Positions 63,208 through 64,000 of a DNA stretch of 64,000 nucleotides are shown in pieces. Numbering within the stretch: position 1 is the stretch's first letter; every line of letters begins with the position of its first letter. This DNA is from Scytonema tolypothrichoides VB-61278 (GTDB lineage Bacteria; Cyanobacteriota; Cyanobacteriia; Cyanobacteriales; Nostocaceae): positions 581,608-645,607 of the forward strand of contig NZ_JXCA02000016.1 of assembly GCF_000828085.3 (NCBI RefSeq). Direction: 5' to 3'. Made by a program: the position numbers and the translations under genes. Under the pieces are notes generated by a model, which saw only the letters and a list, made by a program, of their open reading frames with translations, searched no databases and was not told where the DNA came from.

Positions 63208-63657
63208 ATGAACCAAGATATGTCTTACACTCGCAACTTAGATAAAAAACTTCCTCCAGAACAATTTGACCAAGTCGTTGAAGCAATTCTTGCTGGTAAG
63301 TATTCCTGGGCTTGTGTTCTTATGCTACGTTTTGCAGGCTACAATCCTCTACATTACATTCCCTACCGTACCTACAACCGACTGCTCAAAGAAAATTCTC
63401 ATGTCAGTAGGTCAAATCAACAGCAAAATGAAAATCTCAAAGTTGCTAAGATATCCTCTGACAAAAGGTCTCAAAGTCATATTACACCAGCTAGCTGCCT
63501 CAACAAAATTAAAGATAGACCATTACTTGAAGTCGTTGGTAAGAAAAAAACAGAAATCCGTGGTAGTAATTTGGAGCAGTGGTTAACGACACAAGTGCAT
63601 GAATATGAATCCACTAATCCTGAAATCGCTCCAGAACAAGTCAAGATTTTACCTTAA
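63208..63657 (+). CDS. HetP-family heterocyst differentiation protein
   Basis: 149 residues. The conserved HetP domain is clear near the N-terminus: [34 protein letters not shown], with landmarks [29 protein letters not shown]. In Anabaena HetP and its paralogues act downstream of HetR and set the commitment and timing of heterocyst formation. The C-terminal half is polar and less conserved, as in relatives. This copy could be HetP itself or one of its paralogues; I cannot say which. It is not beside hetC here (hetC is upstream of hetP in Anabaena), which favours a paralogue. A strong terminator follows. Confidence 0.9.
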   Translation: MNQDMSYTRNLDKKLPPEQFDQVVEAILAGKYSWACVLMLRFAGYNPLHYIPYRTYNRLLKENSHVSRSNQQQNENLKVAKISSDKRSQSHITPASCLNKIKDRPLLEVVGKKKTEIRGSNLEQWLTTQVHEYESTNPEIAPEQVKILP

Positions 63658-63733
63658 AATTCTGTGAATTCAATTACGCAATTACTGGAATTAATTAATT
63701 CTGAAAGACACTCGCTTGAGTTGTTTAGTATCT

Positions 63734-63771
63734 GCCATGCTGATTTAATATCTACAGCATGGCGGTTTTTT
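63734..63771 (+). terminator. Rho-independent terminator after the HetP-family gene
   Basis: GCCATGCTG (63734-63742) pairs perfectly with CAGCATGGC (63755-63763), followed by GGTTTTTT. Confidence 0.9.
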
Positions 63772-64000
63772 GAGCTAGTAACCCAAGTTGCAAGTTATCT
63801 ATGACAAGTTGTTAACAAGTGGGATACGCGTTGCAAGATGCGGCCTGCAAGAGCATTAAGCCAGAATGCATCCCACCCCGTCTTGGGCGATACGCGCAAG
63901 GGACGCAAACAGGTCTATGGCAGACCAAAACAACATTGGTTGCGCGACAGGCAACTGCATTAATAACTTACTGAGTTTTAGACTATGGATAACTTGATCA
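63772..64000. other. Right-edge region, nothing recognised
   Basis: About 230 bases with GC-rich repeat-like patches (GATACGCG at 63823 and GATACGCGC at 63889). No gene is seen before the window ends. Confidence 0.35.

Overview
The window looks like chromosome from a filamentous, probably heterocyst-forming cyanobacterium (Nostocales). Visible support: RNA polymerase with a split beta-prime subunit (separate rpoC1 and rpoC2), many HIP1 octamers (GCGATCGC), tandem TGACTAA-type heptamers, a HetP-family gene, and cyanobacterial families such as DUF1997, DUF4079 and a CobE/CbiG domain. I cannot fix the genus from sequence alone. The gene density is modest. Long gaps are filled with dispersed GC-rich repeats, decayed insertion elements and AT-rich sequence, as in large-genome Nostocales. 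No rRNA, tRNA or CRISPR array was seen.

Layout. 1-0.6 kb: the 3' part of an IS630-type transposase. 0.7-4.5 kb: a membrane-anchored repeat protein, Hsp33, and a gutted TnpB with its right-end hairpin. 4.5-9.6 kb (minus): a striking oxidative operon with a GMC oxidoreductase fused to a 3-keto-disaccharide hydrolase (DUF1080) domain, a small unknown protein, and a DyP-type haem peroxidase carrying two LysM domains. 9.6-25 kb: mixed housekeeping and stress genes (SRPBCC protein, HtrA protease, CsoR/InrS-like metal sensor, MenH, DAHP synthase, GH104-like lysozyme, SDR, DUF1997, DUF4079, ankyrin protein, unknown CAEF protein, CobE, UspA, HisD). 25.6-29.4 kb: a secreted GH5 endoglucanase with CBM2 and the ATPase core of a dismantled signalling kinase. 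29.6-41.5 kb (minus): rpsT, tatD, rpoB, rpoC1, rpoC2. 41.8-42.1 kb: a second TnpB remnant. 42.7-55 kb: a lipoprotein and a cellulose export/synthesis cluster. 55-60.2 kb: GIY-YIG protein, a small conserved protein and a GH116 glucosidase. 60.2-64 kb: a long empty leader, an unknown membrane protein and a HetP-family gene with a clear terminator.

How it fits together. The main theme is extracellular polysaccharide. The cluster at 43.6-55.0 kb makes and exports cellulose: a beta-barrel protein and a TPR protein that together look like a split BcsC, a GH8 endoglucanase (BcsZ-like), BcsB, and a BcsA synthase with a PilZ domain for c-di-GMP control. A GH5-CBM2 endoglucanase and a GH116 beta-glucosidase elsewhere could remodel or degrade beta-glucans. 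The GMC-DUF1080/DyP operon is the best candidate for an undescribed system. By inference, the oxidase domain makes a keto-sugar plus H2O2, the fused hydrolase domain cleaves the keto-glycoside, and the peroxidase uses the H2O2.

The other notable theme is repeats that enter genes. A GC-rich repeat is inserted in frame, and read in the same frame, in both the HtrA protease and the ATPase remnant. Heptamer repeats form or touch the start codons of rpoC2 and the ankyrin gene and the stop codon of the DUF4079 gene.
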